Shown here piece after piece: positions 22,083-34,885 of a stretch of DNA of 64,000 bases. Location of the stretch: NCBI RefSeq assembly GCF_963576675.1, contig NC_088916.1, forward strand, positions 5,285,001 through 5,349,000, written 5' to 3'. A model generated the notes under the pieces. It had not been told where the DNA came from. It did no database searches and saw only the letters and a list, made by a program, of their open reading frames with translations. The DNA comes from Euphorbia lathyris. Its lineage: Eukaryota > Streptophyta > Magnoliopsida > Malpighiales > Euphorbiaceae. How positions within the stretch are numbered: the stretch's first letter is position 1; each line of letters starts with the position of its first letter. Both the position numbers and the translations under genes were made by a program.

Positions 22083-22395
22083 GGGTTAAGGTGCAAAAAT
22101 ACCTTAAATGTTTTGGGTCAGGAGCAAATGATACAATTTTATCTATAACGTTGGTAGTCAAAAGTAATTTTACCCCTAACGTTGATAATTTGGGTTAATT
22201 ACAGACACTATTATAAAACACAAATATTTTTTTCCTTATTCTGCACCAATTGCATATCAATTCGTTCTAAAAAAAGATTTCATGTTTTTTATAATTTAAT
22301 AATAGAATTGGAGATTAATATTTATAAGTTCAGTGAATTTTTTGAATTTTTTTTGTCCAATTCGTACAAAAGACAGTATATTTTATTTTCACAAA
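22083..22395. mobile_element. Partial MITE, relative of 9,338-9,875
   Basis: Shares AAAAGTAATTTTACCCCTAACG, ACACTATTATAAAACACA and GATTTCATGTTTTTTATAATTTAATAA with the element at 9.3 kb. The inverted right arm is not seen, so it is a truncated copy. Confidence 0.6.
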
Positions 22396-23929
22396 AAATT
22401 TACATGTTAAAAAGTTTATACACAATATAGCTTAATTTTGAAAAGTTTTACATTGTTATTTAAAAATTGGTTATTGACTTCTCTGATTATAACACATATA
22501 TACGGGAAAAAAATTGAACAAGTTCAATTTAGCAAGGTCGGGGATTTGTTGCATTCCGCCATAACTTCACGAATGAATTTCTTTTGTCGAAAGCTGCGCT
22601 TCCGATTGACAAGATTGATTCATTGACTACATATTCATTCACACTTACCACAATTGTCGAGGACATGGTCAAATATCACGTGTTTTTCCATCTTGAAAAT
22701 CTAACCGAGATCATAACCCTAATCTTATTTAACCGAGATCATAACCCTAATCTTATTTAACCAGTCTCTAATTTTGCCTCTCAGTTTTGGGTTGTTGATC
22801 ATGGGGCTGCTCATCATTTGAAATGTAATATAAGAATTGAAATCAATTATTTCAACAATTAAAATCAAAAGATGGTAAAACTGATGAAACTGAAATAAAA
22901 TTATTCAAAGAAAATGTTTGAACATTCTATTTTAAAAAGAAAATAGTCATTTTTAAATAACTAAAAGTAAATACGAAAACTAGATAATATGATAAAACAA
23001 AAAAAAAAAATTGGTCAAAATTATTTTTCAGGTAAAAAAGTAAAAATAAATAAGTGTAAAAATCAAAAGAGAAATTAGTTTAGGGATAAAAAAATGTATA
23101 AGCGAATAAGTATAAGGATCAAAAACAAAAATAAAAAAATAAAATTTAGTCAAAAATATTTTTTTTAAAAAGTTAAAAATATATAAGTACAATAATCAAA
23201 AGTGAAATTAATCCAGAGATAAAAAAAATAGTATAAATAGATACTTATATAGATCAGAATAAAAATTGAAAAACAAAATAAAGATTAAAGTAGAATTTTT
23301 ATAAAGAGGATAGAGATTCAGAGACGTTTATTTTGGGGGTTTTAGGAATAAAAAATTGGTTTTCAGTAAAATATATAGGCATTGAGATTGTCACACCACA
23401 GGTAGATGATGGTATCGTAAAACCAAATTCAGGGAGCAATTGTTATAACAAAAAAACTTTAAATGAAACAACAGCAAGTGCCCCGATATTCTTCCTCCAT
23501 TGACGAACAAACAAATGCTCATTATTTCTTGGAACTCAAGAAACCAAATTTAGCCCAAGGTAAATTGTAAACCCGTCAGTGGATTTATGGGGCATTTGTT
23601 TTGAAGGTTTCATTTCACGAAAGGATAAAAGAAAGATGAATTTTATTTCTTTTGTTAGTGTTTGTTTTATTAATTTAATAATTCTCTTTACCGTTTTTTA
23701 GTTTTGGGTTATCAGGATACTCCTATAATCTCATTACCACACCCACCCTCAAGATTTTCTATTCCTTTCCGCCTCATTTATTACTTTAAAAGCATCTCCA
23801 AGAGACACTTACTCCACTCTCTATAAATAATATAAACAATTAACTCTTAATGATTTGAGAAGTAACTAAGACATTGCATCTTCAATAATACTCCTCATAT
23901 TCACTTCTTATTTATTGACTCTTAGAAAT

Positions 23930-23931
<2 letters not shown>
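22396..23931. other. AT-rich intergenic with a 29-bp duplication
   Basis: No gene. AACCGAGATCATAACCCTAATCTTATTT is present twice in tandem at about 22,703-22,760. The rest is A-rich sequence with many short runs. Confidence 0.5.

Positions 23932-24000
<69 letters not shown>
23932..24000. repeat. (AT)n microsatellite
   Basis: About 34 uninterrupted AT dinucleotides. Confidence 0.98.
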
Positions 24001-24004
<4 letters not shown>

Positions 24005-24864
24005 TTTCCAATTTGATTCTCTTATTAATAAGGGTTAAGGAATGAATGACTTATTCCATAATCAAGGGGAATCATATTTTCATTTCCATGATAAATTTGG
24101 TTAACAAAATATTAAAAATGGGAATAACTCATTTTGGTTCTCATTCCTCAGTTCTTTTTAGCCCAATCAAATATTTCCTAAGTGATTACATATTCGTTAT
24201 ATTTGCTCCGATAATCAAATTATTGATGTTACCAAGACTTTTATATCTGTCAGAGATTAATATAAGATATATGATTGGGCCTTAAGTATTAGCTCGAGCC
24301 AATACGTCATCAGACGTCATGGAACTTAAAATTCAAGAATAATGAAAACCAACTAAGGAGCTTAAAATTCAGAAATTGAAGAATCAATGTAAACGGATGT
24401 CATCAAAAACAGAATTTATGTAGTAATGGTCTAAGCATTTACTGAGTTTCTACTGGGTTCTGGTTGAGAGTTTTCTCAGTATTCAAATAAATTGATTATT
24501 GGAAAATCTAATTGAATTCAGTCAATTGAAATTGCTAGATAACATATAATCTAATCCTATCAGTTCACAAGGTAAAATCAATTCAAAGTTAGAAATTCAA
24601 ACTCATTTAACCATTATATAATCTTTAAAGTTTAAAATGAGGAGCCATTGAACATTCAATTTCAACCTAAATGAAGCCCTTATTGAACCTACTAAGTATG
24701 TTCTAAAAAAAAAGAGCAATTGTACATTCAATTTCAATGTAAATAAATCCTCATGATTAAAATCAAATTCTCAGATTACTCACTTGTTTTTTGGAGTACA
24801 AGATGATCAAACGACATTTTATTACTGAAACTTCCCTCACCTTGGTGAAATCTTGAACACAACC
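24001..24864. other. Intergenic, no feature seen
   Basis: AT-rich non-coding sequence up to the duplication TGAACACAACC at 24,854-24,864. Confidence 0.5.
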
Positions 24865-25511
24865 AGGGCCTCCCCCCCCCCCGGCTGCCGGCTCCACCAT
24901 TGATTACGGTTTATTTTGCCACTTGTAGCCCCTCCGAATATTTGTTTATATTTACTGTATGTAGTATTATATTAGTATTATAGACTGGTTGAGTTGGTTA
25001 AGATGCATGTTTTTAAGTAAGAAGTTATGTGTTCAAACCCCACTAATGTCATTTTATTTTGTAGAGTTTTTATTTATTTTGAACTTTATTTTTTGAATAA
25101 TTATAAACTATGTTACCATTATTAATATTAATTATTTTCTTTTGAAAGAGTATTAATTACTTTCAATGGACTCTTTATTTTAATAAAACTTTTGAAATCA
25201 TTTTTATTGTATCTCTTGTTCATAAAAAAATAATTTCTTACTTTTAATACTCAAATAACTTATAACTAAAATAAAAAAAAATGTAAAAACGTTATTAGTT
25301 TTGAGAAATTAGCATTGAACTTCTAAAAAATTAAATATGTCTACTTTTTTCACGTTGAACATTTTTAATTTTTTAACCGATACATCAAAATGATAAGTTT
25401 TAGGGTGGTGGAGGCTAAAAAAAAATTTGCCCAGCCCTTACAGGTTGGACTTTAAAAAATTATCTATAACGAAATTAGCCCCCCCTAAGTCCGGATTCCT
25501 GGCTCCGCCAC
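24865..25511. mobile_element. Non-autonomous element with 11-bp flanking duplication
   Basis: TGAACACAACC is present at 24,854-24,864 and 25,512-25,522. Between them lie 647 bp beginning AGGGCCTCCCCC and ending GGCTCCGCCAC, each end with a C-rich run and a GGCTCCRCCA motif. A tRNA/SINE-like phrase (GGTTGAGTTGGTTAAGATGC...GTTCAAACCCCAC) occurs at about 24,985-25,045. The class is unresolved. Confidence 0.5.
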
Positions 25512-25522
25512 TGAACACAACC

Positions 25523-25904
25523 CTTCTTTTTTTCCTTCAAGCCGGTGCCCAAACTTGAGAATGACAGAAATTGGCTAAGGAGTCTGAATGTAAATGATGG
25601 AATGGTTGAGGTGTCGAAAATGAAGGTGTAGGGGAGAAGAAGAAAGAGAAGCTCGGTTTAAGAGAAGTCGATGAGGAGAGGCAATAAGAGGTATTTAGAA
25701 GCAAAGAGAAACAAAAATTGAAGATACCGCCACTATCAGAGAGAGGAGAAAGAAAAATTGGAAGAGACCGGAAGAGAAAGTAGCAAGTAAAATGGCAAAG
25801 AACTCTAAAAAAATACGATGTGATGTGTTGTTGTATTATTGGTTTAGAAAACAAAGTGTATATACTTTATTTTTAAACCAAGTGAGGATAGAGGGCACCT
25901 AATA
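25523..25904 (-). other. Pyrimidine-rich (minus strand) sequence, possible 5' UTR remnant
   Basis: On the minus strand a TC-rich open stretch ends GTTTGGGCACCGGCTTGAAGG and, across the element just described, continues to CACCAAG|GTGAGG, which resembles a splice donor. This could be the first exon of a lost gene. The encoded sequence is low-complexity and unrecognised. Confidence 0.2.
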
Positions 25905-28168
25905 TTAAATATTAATAGGTTCTCTTGTTTTTATATATATATATATTAAATAAAACAGAAAGGTGTAATTGCTGTTTATTTCCTTTTTTCTCTTGAAAAG
26001 AATTTGCTGTTATTTCCTTACTATTTACAATTTAATACCAATCCATGATAAGGGTATTTAGGTAAAAACGTCTAGAGTGACTAATCGAAGAAAATCGGAG
26101 CGAATTCTCGATTTTGAGCGTCTAGTGGGACCTAAACGATCTTGGTTCTGAACAATGTTAATTAGTAACCGAACATAAATACATGTATACGCATGAAAAA
26201 AAATTATACAATTTTCTATATAAGTTGGATAAAAAATTAAAAATCCAAAATTTCATCAAATTCAAAAATATTAATTTCTAATTATATTATGAGATTACAA
26301 AAAAAATGGAATTTTTTTAAACCAACTTAATTATATGCAACTAATGCAGAATACAAAAAACATATGCGTATTTTTTAATGATGTCTAAAATTCACGCAAC
26401 TTATCAACATTAAGGATAAAATTTCTCTTGATGGCCAACATTATGGATACAATTTCTCTTGATGGCCAACATTATGGATACAATTTTACTATTTTAAATG
26501 TTATGAGTAAAATTATTTTTCGTTATCAATATTAGAAATATTTTTACGTCTTATCTTTATTAAACTTCTCTCACTCACAAAAAAATCTAAAACCCTTTCA
26601 TATGATTCTTTCTATGCATTTATTATTAATATTATTAGACAAAAAAGGTGATCTTTTTTGTTACGAATATTGATAGCTATTTAAATTTGTTTTATTAAAA
26701 AAAATGGGTTTTTTTAAATCTGGCCGCCATATTTCAAACATATAGAGAACATAATCTTTATTTTATTTTTATATTAATATATTTTGAATAAAATATAATA
26801 TTATTTTCTATTACAATATTCTATATCTATAATTTTTTATTATATATTATTAGATTCTATATTTTTATTAGAATATTTTAATATTCTATACTTAATATTC
26901 TATATTTATTAATTATTTTATTTATATATTTTAGATTTCTGTTGCATTTTATTTTATATATTATATTTTGATTTGAATTCTATTATTTATTTTATTATTT
27001 TGAATATTATTATTAAATAGATTATTATTTATTATTCAAATTGCTATTTTTTATTATTAAACTTTTTTATTAAGTGATATATTCTAATTATATATATTTT
27101 TCTATTTTTCTATTATATTATTATAATACATATTTTAATATGATTAAATAGTCAATTTTCTTATATTAATTAGGATGTTAATTATATTATTCAAATTTAT
27201 ATATAGTATATATGATATGTATATATTCTATAATTATTATATTAATATTAAATATTAATAGGTCCACTTATTTTTATATATAAATATATTAAACAAAACG
27301 AAAAGGTGTAATTGTTGTTTATTTCCTTTTTTCTTTTGAAAAAATCTGATGTTATTTCCTTACTTACTATTTACAGTCTAATACCAATCCATGATAACAG
27401 TATTTTAGTAAAAAAACATCTTGAGAAACTAATCGGAAAAAATCGGGATGGATTTTCGATTTCGAGTGTCTAAACGGGACCGAGATAGTCAAGACGGTTT
27501 TGGAACAATTTCCATTAGTAACCGAACACAAATACATGTATACACATGGAAAAAAAGTTATACAGTTTCCTGTACAAGTTGGATAAAAAAAATTAAAAAT
27601 CCAAAATTTTTTCAAATTTCTAATTATATTATAAAATTACAAAAAAAATAACATTTGAACCAACTTATATGCAAAAAAAAAAAAAAAAAGAATACAAGTA
27701 TTTTTTAATGATGTCTAAAATTCGGCAAACTTATATAAAATTAATCTTAATGACCTATTGGATATCATTTAACTATTTTAAATGTTACAAAGTAAGATTA
27801 TTTTTCGCTATTAATATTAGAAATATTTTTACATCTTAACTTTATTAAACTTCTCTAATTTAGAAAAAATCTAACACCCTTTCTTATAATTCTCACTACG
27901 TGCTTATGATTATTATTCTTATTATTAGAAAAAAGTGTTATTTTGTTTGTTACGAATATTGAGATTTGCTTAAATTTGTTTTGTTAAAAAAATGGATGTT
28001 TTTTTAAATCTGAGCCGCCACGTTTCAAACATGCAGAGAACTAAACATTTCTTATTTTTATATATAAATGTATTAAATAAAACGAAAAGGTGTAATTGTT
28101 GTTTATTTCCTTACTTACTATTTATAATCCAAGATAAGGGTATTTTAGTAAAAAAATCTAGATGGACT
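25905..28168 (+). repeat. Head-to-tail array of a dispersed AT-rich repeat
   Basis: Three copies share the order ATTAAATATTAATAGGT, TATATTAAATAAAACRRAAAGGTGTAATTG, TTATTTCCTTACTTACTATTTA, CCATGATAA...TATTTTAG, CGGAAAAAATCG..., TACATGTATAC and a closing GCCACRTTTCAAACATGCAGAGAA. They start at about 25,905, 27,240 and 28,050. The first copy carries an extra ~470 bp of very AT-rich DNA (26,770-27,240). The third is split by the SIRE-like element and resumes at 54,240. Confidence 0.75.
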
Positions 28169-29507
28169 TGTTGAAACACCTTTCCACATGATTTTGATTT
28201 GACAAAATTATTTAAGTAATTGATAAAAAATAATTCTAACACATTAAATTTAAATGCTTTGATTTATTTATACTAATGTGTTTGTTCAATGTTGAGTTTA
28301 TTTATCTATAAGACATTAAGATTTAAAGTCTAAAAGCCCATGAGTGGAAGTCAAGCCCAAGTCAACATAATCAAGACCTCACGGCCCAAGAAGATGAAAC
28401 GAAGTCGTTTCAAGCAAAACGATGACTCAGCGTATAGAAGGATCGAGAAGCCTTCTAGCAAAAGCTTCAAGGAGAAGCTGCTGAGTCAAGCGACAAGTAG
28501 TCAGGATAGCGGCAGACAAGAACCAACTTTTAGACAAAGTATTTCTACTTTGGGTAAAGTTTAGAAGGCGCATGAAGCTGTCTGGAAGATTTTGCCAAAA
28601 ATGTCGAAACATTCTGTTTGCCAGATGAAAAGCTGCCGAGCACTTCCGTGGACAGAAGATGCATGAATCGCATTGGCCAACGACACTAAGCGCATACTGA
28701 GTGACAACGACAGGAAGCCGTTTCCCTCCAACGGTTATTTCGAAATTCGAAATGACCGGTGCCTCAAGTGTCACTATAAATAGGCCTCTCATTTGCTTCA
28801 TTCGATGCAGATCTTCAATTAGCCGAAACGCTGTCCAAATTCATACACGAAGTTCTGTGAGAAAAGCAAAGCAAAAACCTTACACCAATTTCCATATTAT
28901 TGTGTAAAAGTCTAGAGTGATTTTCAATCATCTAAAGTGTCTAAGCATTGTTGTTTAGGACAAACACTTTATCATTTCTAGAAGAATAGAAATGAGAGGA
29001 TGAGTACTCGGTTATAGTACTCAGCGGTAGATATAGGAGTGAGTAGAGTTATAGAGGAAGGTACTCTTGTATACTCAGCTTCTATTGTAAAAGGTTTCGT
29101 GCTCTATCTTTAAAGAGCTCAGTAGAGAATTCAAAAAGCTCGGAACGAGTTCCGGGGACTGGACGTAGGCGGAGAGGCCGAACCAGGATAAGTCTGCTGA
29201 GTAACTCATTTCTAACCTTAAACTCCTTTACATATATTGCTTGCTATAAAAACTGACTAAGTAACAAACTCACGCTGAGTGGAGTGCACTAAGAAGCTGA
29301 GTTCAGGAATAGACTCTAAGTGCTATCTCCTGACTCAAGTAAAGAAGCAGACTTAGTCACAAGTTGACTAAGCTTGTGTCTTAGAATTACTTAGCGCCGC
29401 TGTGTAAACCTTTTCTTTAGAAAAGAAGTCAGCCTAAACGGACAAAATTTTAAATAGTTCCCATCCCCCCCTTGGAACTAAACTTGCCACGTTATAAGGG
29501 AGCAACA
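28169..29507 (+). repeat. 5' LTR of the SIRE-like element
   Basis: Starts TGTTGAAACACC, ends GGGAGCAACA, 1,339 bp. It includes a TATA box TATAAATA at 28,775-28,782. ORFs inside it (28,340-28,907) have counterparts in the 3' LTR and are not genes. Confidence 0.95.
28775..28782 (+). promoter_or_regulatory. LTR TATA box
   Basis: TATAAATA in the context CACTATAAATAGGCC, about 730 bp before the LTR end. The identical box is at 53,501-53,508 in the 3' LTR. It is the likely core promoter for the genomic RNA. Confidence 0.8.
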
Positions 29508-29509
29508 AG

Positions 29510-29521
29510 TGGTATCAGAGC
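29510..29521 (+). promoter_or_regulatory. Primer-binding site (Met-tRNA type)
   Basis: TGGTATCAGAGC, two bases after the 5' LTR end. Confidence 0.92.
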
Positions 29522-29570
29522 CTAACAGTTCACTGAGCAAGATATAACTATCTTGAGCTGATCCCCACTA

Positions 29571-31144
29571 TGGCTGAGAACAGCACTCGTTTCCTCCCAG
29601 AAAATCAGACAACTCAGATTTTACCTGAGGGACTGTCCATTACTCGGACTCCTCTGTTCTTCGGGTCTAACTATACCTTTTAGAAGAACAGAATGAAAAA
29701 TTTCATTCAGGCAACAAATATGAGTGCATGGCTTTCTATAGTCCAAGGCCCATTTGTTCCGGTTGAAACTATTAATGGCCAAATGGTTGTTAAAGCTGAG
29801 ACTAAATGGACAGAGGATGATCTCAAGAAGCTACAAAATCATGCTTCGGCTATAAACATGCTTCACTGTGCGTTAGATGCTGCAGAGTACAACAAAATTT
29901 CAGGTTGTGAGTCAGCGCAGGAGATCTGGAAAAAGCTGGAGGTTACCTATGAAGGAACCAACAAGGTGAAAGAATCCAAGGTCAACCAGCACATGAGGTT
30001 GTACGAGCTGTTTGAAATGAATGATGATGAAGGAATCTCTGACATGAATGCAAGGTTCACAAACATAATCAACGAGCTCAAGAGACTTGGAAAGATCTTC
30101 ACTGAGGAAGAGCAAGTCAAGAAGATTCTTAGGAGTCTTCCTAAAAGCTGGCAAGCAAAGAAAACTGCTGTTGAGGAAGCTCAAGACTTAACCACCTATA
30201 AGTATGATGAACTCATTGGCTCGCTGCTGACCCACGAGATATCAATGAAGAACTTCGAGGTGAAGGAAAAGTCTGAAGACAAGAAGCAAAAGTCTCTTGT
30301 CATGAAAGCTGACTCCACTGATGGGAGCTCAACAGACGATGAAGAAATGGCTATGTTCACTAGAAAGATGAAAAGGATGTTCAGAAAGAATGACAAATAT
30401 TCTAAGAAGCCTTACAAGAAGTTTGATAAGTACAAAGCTGAGTCCAGCGACAGCAAGTACAAGAAGGACAGCTCAAAGCCCATTACATGCTTTGAATGTC
30501 ATCAAACTGGCCATATCAAGTCAAGCTGTCCCATGCTGAGGAAAGAAAGAAAGAACAGCAAGAAGGCAATGGTGGCAACTTGGAGCGACAGTGATGAGTT
30601 TTCATCATCAGAAGCTGATGCCACTGAGTCAGCAAAGATTTGTTTCATGGATGACGAACTTGTTGAGCCATGTGTTTCTGAGCATGCTGACCCCTCCATC
30701 GCATCTGACGATGAGATCCACTCAACTGAGGTAATATCACTACCCTTGCTCAGAAATGAAATGGTAAATGCCCTGAGTGACCTCTACACACTCATCAAAA
30801 AGTGTAACAAGAAGGTTAGAGCACTCAGCAGGCGATGTGACGAGATTGAGGAGGTCAAACTGAGTGACATTCGATATCTTCTCCAGGACAACTCAACTTT
30901 GCATAGTAATGTAGAAATTATGCAAAAGTTTGTCACTGAGGTCCAATCAGATTCTAAGAAACTGAAAAAGGATGTCACATCTATTCAGAACCAACTTAAG
31001 GTTCCAAATAAAAGAAATATCCCTCTGAACACTCAGTACCGAAGTACTAGTCAGCAGAGATGGAATCCTCAGCGGAATGTCCAGTGTGACTTCTGTGGGA
31101 AGAAAGGACACACCACTAAGGTGTGGTGGCACGCTCAGCACTAG
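29571..31144 (+). pseudogene. Copia Gag, with nonsense codon
   Basis: The frame begins at ATG 29,571 (MAENSTRFLPEN) and is interrupted by TAG at 29,681-29,683, where family members usually have Trp. It reopens at 29,693 for about 483 codons. It shows a UBN2-type Gag core (WKKLEVTYEGTNKVKESK, MNARFTNIINELKRLG, ILRSLPKSW), a CCHC zinc knuckle CFECHQTGHIKSSC near residue 265, and a second partial knuckle CDFCGKKGHTTK near the end. Gag binds and packages the element RNA in cytoplasmic particles. It ends at TAG 31,142-31,144. Further Gag-like sequence with another knuckle (CDFCGKNGH) follows to 31,310. Confidence 0.88.
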
Positions 31145-34100
31145 GGTGCTAACCAGTCAGTGAGACATCCTAAACGGAAGGTCAGCTGTGACTTCTGTGG
31201 AAAGAATGGACACACTGTCTAAGTATGTCATCATAAAATGAAATATGATGCTTTACCTATTGAACCTAACAAGAGAGGACCCAAAAAGAATTGGGTACCT
31301 AAAAGCAACTAGCTATATTGCAGGTAAGCCTGATGTGTGCTGAGAAGTCAAAGATGTGGTACATTGACAGCGCATGCTCGAGGCATATGACTGGTGATGA
31401 AACTCAGTTCATCACATTTGTGCATAAACGAGGAGGAAGTGTAAGTTTTGGAGACAACAAAAAGGGTAAGATAGTAGGGTCAGGAACCGTTGGTGGTAAT
31501 CCTACTATTGAGTCTGTCTCCCTAGTCAGCGGACTCAAATATAACTTACTCAGCGTAGCTCAGCTATGTGACAATGGGAGAAAAGTTATATTTGATGACA
31601 CTGGATGTAAAATATTTGAGGGTAAAACAAATGAGTTAATTTTAACTGCCCCTCGTATTGATAATTTATGCTAAACTTAGAAAAGAAGTTTTCAAAAACT
31701 GTATGCTTAGTGTCAAAGGAAGAAAATTCTTGGCTATGGCACAGGAGACTTGGTCATGTAAGCATGGACCTCCTGGCCAAATTAGCAAGAAAGCAATTGG
31801 TTGAGGGACTGCCAGAACTTAAGTTTGAAAAAGATCAATTATGCCACGCTTGTCAAGCTGGAAAACAGACCAAACAATCTTTTCATAGTAAAAACATTGT
31901 CTCAACTAAGCGTCCATTAGAGTTGCTACACTAGGATCTCTTCGGTCCAGTCCAGCCGCTGAGCTTGGGTGGAAGAACATTTTCCTTGGTCATTGTAGAT
32001 GACTTTTCTCGGTACACTTGGATCATCTTGCTGAGTAGCAAGGATGAAACCTATGAGACGTTTTCAAATTTAGTAAGAAAACTTGAAAATGATAAAGACC
32101 TTAAGTTAGCTCACATCCGAAGTGATAATGGTGGAGAATTCAAGAACCAATAGTTTGTTGAATTCTGTGAAGCCAACGGCATTGATCATAATTTTTCTGC
32201 TCCTAGAACGCCTCAAAAAATGGGGTTGTTGAAAGGAAAAACAGAACCTTGGTTGAAATAGCCAGGACAATGCTGAGTGAGCATAGGCTTCCAAAGTACT
32301 TTTGGGGAGAAGCTGTTAACACAACATGCTACATTCTTAATAGGGCTCTAGTTAGACCTATATTAAAGAAGACCCCCTATGAACTTTGGAAAGGATGAAA
32401 GCCCAACATTGGATACTTTCGTGCCTTTGCTTGTAAATGTTTTATCTTAAATACCAAAGACAGCCTAGCTAAGTTTGACTCAAAAGCTGATGAAGCTATC
32501 TTTTTAGGCTACTCAACAAACAGTAAAGCACACAGAGTTTTCAATAAATGAACTCAGGTCTTAGAAGAGTCAGTACACGTTGAGTTCGATAAAACTAACC
32601 CTACAGGAAGAAACATGCAGCTGACTGAGGATGATCCCCACTCAGCTCCCGCTGACCAAGAAACAGCCGCTGAGTCATTGCCTCAAGGGCTGACCAAAGG
32701 TAAAATCGAAACTCAAATTGTTTTCACTGACCAATCTACACTTGTAGAGATTGTTGAAACACAACCAGCACAAGACATCAATCTACCAAAGGAGATCAGA
32801 ATACCAAGAGGACACTTAGAGAGTGCCATTCTTGATGCCGCTGAGAACACCCTGATGACAAGGAATCAACTCAGGAGATACCTCAGCAACGTTGCATTCG
32901 TCTTAATTCAGGAACCAAAGAACTTTGCTGAGGCTGAGTATGATGAGTTCTGGATGAATGCAATGCAAGAAGAACTTGATCAGTTCAAGAGAAATGAAGT
33001 ATGAGACTTAGTGCCAAAACCAAAAAGCCAGAAGACCATAGGAACAAGATGGGTCTTTCGCAACAAGATGGATGAACAAGGGAACGTGGTCAGAAACAAA
33101 GCAAAACTTGTAGCTCAGGGCTACAGTCAGCAAGAAGGTATTGACTATGGTGAGACCTTCGCCCTAGTGGCAAGGCTAGAGGCTATAAGAATTTTATGTG
33201 CTTATGCAAGTTATATGAACTTTAAATTGTTTCAAATGGATGTTAAGAGTGCATTCCTTAATGGAGTTATAAACGAGGAAGTATATGTTAATCAGCCTCC
33301 AGGGTTTGAGGATCCCAAATTCCCAAATCACGTTTATAAACTCAAAAAGGCTCTGTATGGCCTCAAGCAAGCGCCACGTGCTTGGTATGAGAGGCTGACC
33401 AGTTTCCTGCTGACTAGAAATTATGTCAGAGGTAAATCTGATACAACCTTATTCATTAAGAGAAAGGGTAAAGATACCCTATTGGCTCAGATATATGTTG
33501 ATGACATTATTTTTGGTGCCACTAACGAGTCAATGTGCAAGGAATTTAGTAAGCAGATGCAGACTGAGTTTGAAATGTCAATGATGGGAGAACTCACCTT
33601 CTTCCTTGGATTTCAAATCAAACAAGGCAAAAATGGCATCTTCATCAGTCAAACTAAGTATGCTAAGGAGATATTGAAGAAGTATGAACTTGAGAATTGC
33701 AAGTCAATATCTACCCCTATGGGCACTGACACTGTCCTCTGCGCTGATGAGAATGGTAAGTCAGTAGACAGCAGATTGTACCGAGGTATGATTGGTTCTC
33801 TACTTTACTTAACTGCAAGTAGGCCGGACATTCAGTTCTCAGTATGTTATTGTGCTAGATATCAATCTAACCCTAAGGAATCTCATTACATAGCTGTAAA
33901 AAGAATCCTTAGATATTTGCAAGGCTCAGTGAATGTAGGTTTATGGTATCCCAATACTCTTGATTTCACACTCATTGGATACACTGACGCTGACTACGGA
34001 CGAGACAAACTTGAACGAAAAAGCACCTCAGGAGGATGTCACTTCCTTGGAAGCTATCTTGTGTCCTGGTTCAGTAAGAAGCAGGCGCCAGTAGCCCTGT

Positions 34101-34441
34101 CAATCACTGAAGCTGAGTACATTGCTGCTGGAAGCTGTGTTGCTCAAGTCCTCTGGATTAAGCAATAGCTAGAAGATTATGGCGTTCAGACTAAGACAAT
34201 TGAAGTCAAATGTGACAACAAGAGTGCCATTGACCTATCAAAGAACCCAATCCATCATAGCAAGATGAAGCACGTCAGTATAAGACATCACTTCATCAGA
34301 GATCATGTACTCAAGGGAGAGATCAAGCTGACCTATGTCCCAACGGATGAGCAGCTTGCCGATATCTTCACAAAGCCACTTGCTCGTGAGCAATTCAACA
34401 TACTTAGAGAAGCCATTGGTATGTTTAATCCTCTTCAATAA
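31145..34441 (+). pseudogene. Copia Pol (protease, integrase, RT, RNase H), multiply broken
   Basis: Order as in Ty1-copia. Protease: WYIDSACSRHMTG (31,354 onward; DSA where DSG is more usual). Integrase zinc-binding region: HRRLGH...CHAC (31,740-31,870). Integrase core: DLFGP, VIVDDFSRYTW, IRSDNGGEF and, after a frameshift in an A-run near 32,215, VERKNR. Reverse transcriptase: TRWVFRNK through FQMDVKSAFLNG, LYGLKQAPRAWY and YVDDIIFG (33,011-33,600). RNase H: GYTDADYGRD, TEAEYIA, CDNKSAIDLSKNP and LADIFTKPL (to about 34,441). Stops at 31,932, 32,151, ~32,397, ~32,549, 33,002 and 34,166 break it into six or more pieces. Confidence 0.93.
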
Positions 34442-34885
34442 ATTCCGAATATAAAATGTGAAATGTGCATGCTGAGTGAATTACCATGCTGAATATTTTG
34501 TGCTGTCACATGCTGAGTAGATATACATGCTCAGTGTTTATCTTAAACTGAGTGATTAAACACATGAATTATACCTTGCGCAACACTGACTACTCAAAAC
34601 CTTAAACATTGTAAAACTTAATGCAAAACACGCGAATTAAATAGCCACCTAGAATGACGTAAGCGCAATAATTAGAAGATACACGCGCCGAATGTGTCAT
34701 AAATGCCAGAATATTTGTCGATTGAGTATCTCGAGGTCAAACGGCCATCTCAACGCGTAGGATCAATTCGACACCTCTATAAATAGTGGATGATTTCCCA
34801 CTTTTATCTCTTTACGCTTAGAAATTTCTGGTATTCTCATATTCTCCCTAAAATCTCCCAAACTTCTCAAACTTCTCTAAGAATC
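34442..34885 (+). promoter_or_regulatory. Pol-ORF3 spacer with internal TATA-like box
   Basis: A 444-bp spacer between the end of RNase H and the third ORF. It is dense in ATGCTGAGT/ATGCTCAGT words. TATAAATA occurs at 34,778-34,785 (CCTCTATAAATAGTGG), about 100 bp before the ATG at 34,886. This is the spacing expected for a core promoter with a short leader, so the third ORF may have had its own transcript. Confidence 0.5.

Noticed and set aside
24985..25045. Possible tRNA gene or SINE (GGTTGAGTTGGTTAAG...GTTCAAACCCCAC)
   Set aside because: B-box-like and A-box-like words are present, but no cloverleaf could be built and no clear SINE tail or own TSD was found.
25537..25854. 105-codon minus-strand ORF
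   Set aside because: Ser/Phe-rich low-complexity reading of a pyrimidine-rich strand; more likely UTR-type sequence.
28340..28907. Open frames inside the SIRE-like 5' LTR, repeated at 53,066-53,633
   Set aside because: Same sequence in both LTRs, upstream and downstream of the TATA box, with disrupted frames between copies; explained by LTR sequence.
34790..34885. Earlier Met at 34,790 for the third ORF
   Set aside because: It lies only five bases after the TATA-like box, and the 32 residues before MTKDSQN are hydrophobic leader-like translation of a T-rich UTR. The ATG at 34,886 is preferred, although a cleavable signal cannot be fully excluded.
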